Of a stretch of 64,000 bases of DNA, positions 61,401 to 64,000 are shown piece by piece. The notes beneath the pieces were generated by a model. It was given only the letters and a program-made list of their open reading frames with translations. It did no database searches and was not told the DNA's origin. Source of the stretch: Viola odorata (lineage: Eukaryota > Streptophyta > Magnoliopsida > Malpighiales > Violaceae); NCBI GenBank assembly GCA_963691705.1, contig OY829546.1, positions 29,420,040 to 29,484,039 on the forward strand, written 5' to 3'. Both the position numbers and the translations under genes were made by a program. How positions within the stretch are numbered: the stretch's first letter is position 1; every line of letters starts with the position of its first letter.

Positions 61401-63797
61401 CTTTATTCACCTAAATCAAACTTAACACAAGAAAGTGGAAATCTATTTTCGGCGAACACAGTTTAGTAAACCAAGCACAACTTTTGATTCCGATGTCCGA
61501 ATTGCTTGATTCTTCTTGATTTAGATTCCTAACAGATAGGGCTTTCCAAGGAACTAAGATTCACTGAAATTGGACTCCAATAGGTATGTATTGAAATATG
61601 ATTTCGAGACTAACACTTTTGTGGACTGTTTTTGTGACTCTTTTGTGACTCTTCTCGTGACTTAAATAAAAGACTCAAAATAGAAAAGTAATGACACTTT
61701 GGTGGACTGATTTTGTGACTCTAATTGACACAACGACAAAAGTAAAGGATAGTTACCAAACTTGAATGCCTTGAGCTCCGCTACTAACTGATAAGCCTCC
61801 AGTCGCCTAGAGACTTAGGAATGAAATTGTGATCTAGTTCAAAGCTTGGATTTCGAATGCGGAAACATAACTCAAAGAAAACCGTGAAACTCCAACACTG
61901 AGAGCTCTTGGCACTTCACGTCGAATCCCTTGAGGTTCTTGTGTCAAACCGATGAATCTCCAAGACTGGGTGCTCTTGGCAATTCAAAGACGAATGACTC
62001 AATAGATAGCAACATCGGGCTTTACTTGTGGCTACTCTCAGCTTGCGATACTAGGAATAGAACAAGGTTCCATAGGAACGGTTTATGAGGACGCACCTCT
62101 CAAACACAAAGTCTCGTTCTTTTTCCAAAAATATCATAGATTATTTTATTCATACGGCAAGGCCTTAAAATAGGCTAGGAAAATTACAAACTTAGAAATA
62201 AATAATTCCTAAACAGATAATTCCTAAATAGATAATTCCTAAATAAATAATTCCAAAATAAATAATCCCTAAATAAGCCAAAACTCTATATAGTAATTAA
62301 AAATACATAAAATAGGAAATATTAATCCATACCCTCCTTTGCCAAACCCTAGTCGTCGCCAAACCCTAGCCGCCTTGGGCTTTCTGGTGCGCCTATGCGT
62401 GCGCGCTGCTTGGCCCACGCGGCTTGCGATACGAGGATCGTATGATCCCCTCCCTCTTATCAAAGGTTCGCCCTCGAATCTCATTCTGCATAGGGGTTGT
62501 ATCGCAATCCCTCTTAGCATCAAGCCTTGCTTCTGCCATCTTTATTCACCTAAATCAAACTTAACACAAGAAAGTGGAAATCTATTTTCGGCGAACACAG
62601 TTTAGTAAACCAAGCACAACTTTTGATTCCGATGTCCGAATTGCTTGATTCTTCTTGATTTAGATTCCTAACAGATAGGGCTTTCCAAGGAACTAAGATT
62701 CACTGAAATTGGACTCCAATAGGTATGTATTGAAATATGATTTCGAGACTAACACTTTTGTGGACTGTTTTTGTGACTCTTTTGTGACTCTTCTCGTGAC
62801 TTAAATAAAAGACTCAAAATAGAAAAGTAATGACACTTTGGTGGACTGATTTTGTGACTCTAATTGACACAACGACAAAAGTAAAGGATAGTTACCAAAC
62901 TTGAATGCCTTGAGCTCCGCTACTAACTGATAAGCCTCCAGTCGCCTAGAGACTTAGGAATGAAATTGTGATCTAGTTCAAAGCTTGGATTTCGAATGCG
63001 GAAACATAACTCAAAGAAAACCGTGAAACTCCAACACTGAGAGCTCTTGGCACTTCACGTCGAATCCCTTGAGGTTCTTGTGTCAAACCGATGAATCTCC
63101 AAGACTGGGTGCTCTTGGCAATTCAAAGACGAATGACTCAATAGATAGCAACATCGGGCTTTACTTGTGGCTACTCTCAGCTTGCGATACTAGGAATAGA
63201 ACAAGGTTCCATAGGAACGGTTTATGAGGACGCACCTCTCAAACACAAAGTCTCGTTCTTTTTCCAAAAATATCATAGATTATTTTATTCATACGGCAAG
63301 GCCTTAAAATAGGCTAGGAAAATTACAAACTTAGAAATAAATAATTCCTAAACAGATAATTCCTAAATAGATAATTCCTAAATAAATAATTCCTAAATAA
63401 ATAATCCCTAAATAAGCCAAAACTCTATATAGTAATTAAAAATACATAAAATAGGAAATATTAATCCATACCCTCCTTTGCCAAACCCTAGTCGTCGCCA
63501 AACCCTAGCCGACTTGGGCTTTCTGGTGCGCCTATGCGTGCGCGCTGCTTGGCCCACGCGGCTTGCGATACGAGGATCGTATGATCCCCTCCCTCTTATC
63601 AAAGGTTCGCCCTCGAATCTCATTCTGCATAGGGGTTGTATCGCAATCCCTCTTAGCATCAAGCCTTGCTTCTGCCATCTTTATTCACCTAAATCAAACT
63701 TAACACAAGAAAGTGGAAATCTATTTTCGGCGAACACAGTTTAGTAAACCAAGCACAACTTTTGATTCCGATGTCCGAATTGCTTGATTCTTCTTGA
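52408..63797. repeat. Units M47-M56, C277/G300 subfamily, most homogeneous stretch
   Basis: M47 is form B with T757 and so resembles M43-M44. M48-M56 are all form A and nearly identical to one another. The visible differences are a private T in ATTACTAAC of M49 (about 55354), C854 in M53 and M55, and T736 in M56. The M52-M55 stretch therefore again shows a two-unit alternation at position 854. Confidence 0.92.
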
Positions 63798-64000
63798 TTT
63801 AGATTCCTAACAGATAGGGCTTTCCAAGGAACTAAGATTCACTGAAATTGGACTCCAATAGGTATGTATTGAAATATGATTTCGAGACTAACACTTTTGT
63901 GGACTGTTTTTGTGACTCTTTTGTGACTCTTCTCGTGACTTAAATAAAAGACTCAAAATAGAAAAGTAATGACACTTTGGTGGACTGATTTTGTGACTCT
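63798..64000. repeat. Unit M57, cut by the window end
   Basis: The first 203 bp of a form-A unit, ending in the second TTTTGTGACTC motif. The array continues past the window. Confidence 0.97.

Larger units (their letters stand above)
1..64000. repeat. 1,139-bp satellite array, 56 full units plus a partial
   Basis: The whole window is a direct tandem array. The opening motif TTTAGATTCCTAACAG recurs at 1, 1140, 2279, 3433, 4555 and then every 1,139 bp to 49,000 and beyond, with one 1,154-bp step after 50115, ending in a partial unit at 63798. Fifty-three of 56 full units have exactly the same length. The only length changes are +15 bp (M3, M45) and -17 bp (M4), each inside a short internal tandem repeat. 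Neighbouring units differ by few scattered substitutions. No unique sequence, transposon insertion or inversion interrupts the array, and neither edge is inside the window. A unit of this length is far above the usual plant satellite sizes of about 150-180 or 300-360 bp, which suggests origin from a larger element. Open reading frames recur in every unit but look incidental. Confidence 0.98.

Noticed and set aside
1..64000. CRISPR array
   Set aside because: The repeats are 1,139 bp with no unique spacers; a eukaryotic satellite explains them.
1..64000. Ribosomal DNA or 5S rDNA array, or a Cassandra-type element with 5S sequence
   Set aside because: No stretch resembling 18S, 5.8S, 25S or 5S rRNA was found in the unit on either strand.

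Overview
The window is one uninterrupted head-to-tail array of a long satellite repeat. The unit is 1,139 bp. Using position 1 as an arbitrary unit start, there are 56 complete units (M1-M56) and a 203-bp piece of a 57th, all in the same orientation, and the array runs off both ends. Fifty-three units are exactly 1,139 bp. M3 and M45 are 1,154 bp because they carry one extra 15-bp sub-repeat. M4 is 1,122 bp because it has lost one 17-bp sub-repeat. I saw no unique DNA, no inserted element and no conventional gene anywhere in the 64 kb. The host is most likely a flowering plant, and the DNA nuclear heterochromatin. This is inferred from the scale and homogeneity of the array, two AAACCCTA teloboxes per unit, and a plant-LTR-like layout on the minus strand. 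No species can be named from the sequence alone.

Read on the minus strand, one unit looks like the skeleton of an LTR retrotransposon reduced to one LTR plus an internal region. The proposed order is: an LTR-like segment (about 926 down to about 535) with a degraded TATA box and an AATAAA signal; a weak primer-binding-site-like motif (534-522); a long non-coding leader (521 down to 1, then wrapping from 1139 to 1021); an ATG in good context (1020); about 20 codons of possible gag start running into a stretch that resembles a Ty3/gypsy pol 3' end; and a purine tract (939-927) abutting the LTR-like segment again. This origin is inference. The individual motifs are visible, but no protein domain survives to prove the family.

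The array is a mosaic of subfamilies. M1-M3 are the most divergent stretch. M4-M13 share C at unit position 500. M14-M17 and M19 share G214/A228. M18 is a foreign-type unit inside that block. M20-M22 are transitional. M23-M44 and M47-M56 form a second large haplotype group (C277, G300, C364, C400). M45-M46 form an archaic, M3-like pair dropped between M44 and M47. Local higher-order structure is visible as a 3-unit duplication (M24-M30) and 2-unit patterns (M8-M11, M39-M42, M52-M55). This is the pattern expected from repeated unequal exchange or segmental amplification.

No genes work together here. The biology is that of a satellite apparently made from a non-autonomous retroelement, with possible promoter-like and telobox elements repeated every 1,139 bp. 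Positions given as 'unit position' refer to M1 numbering. Unit starts are 1, 1140, 2279, 3433, then 4555 + 1139 x (n-5) for M5-M45, and 51269 + 1139 x (n-46) for M46-M57.
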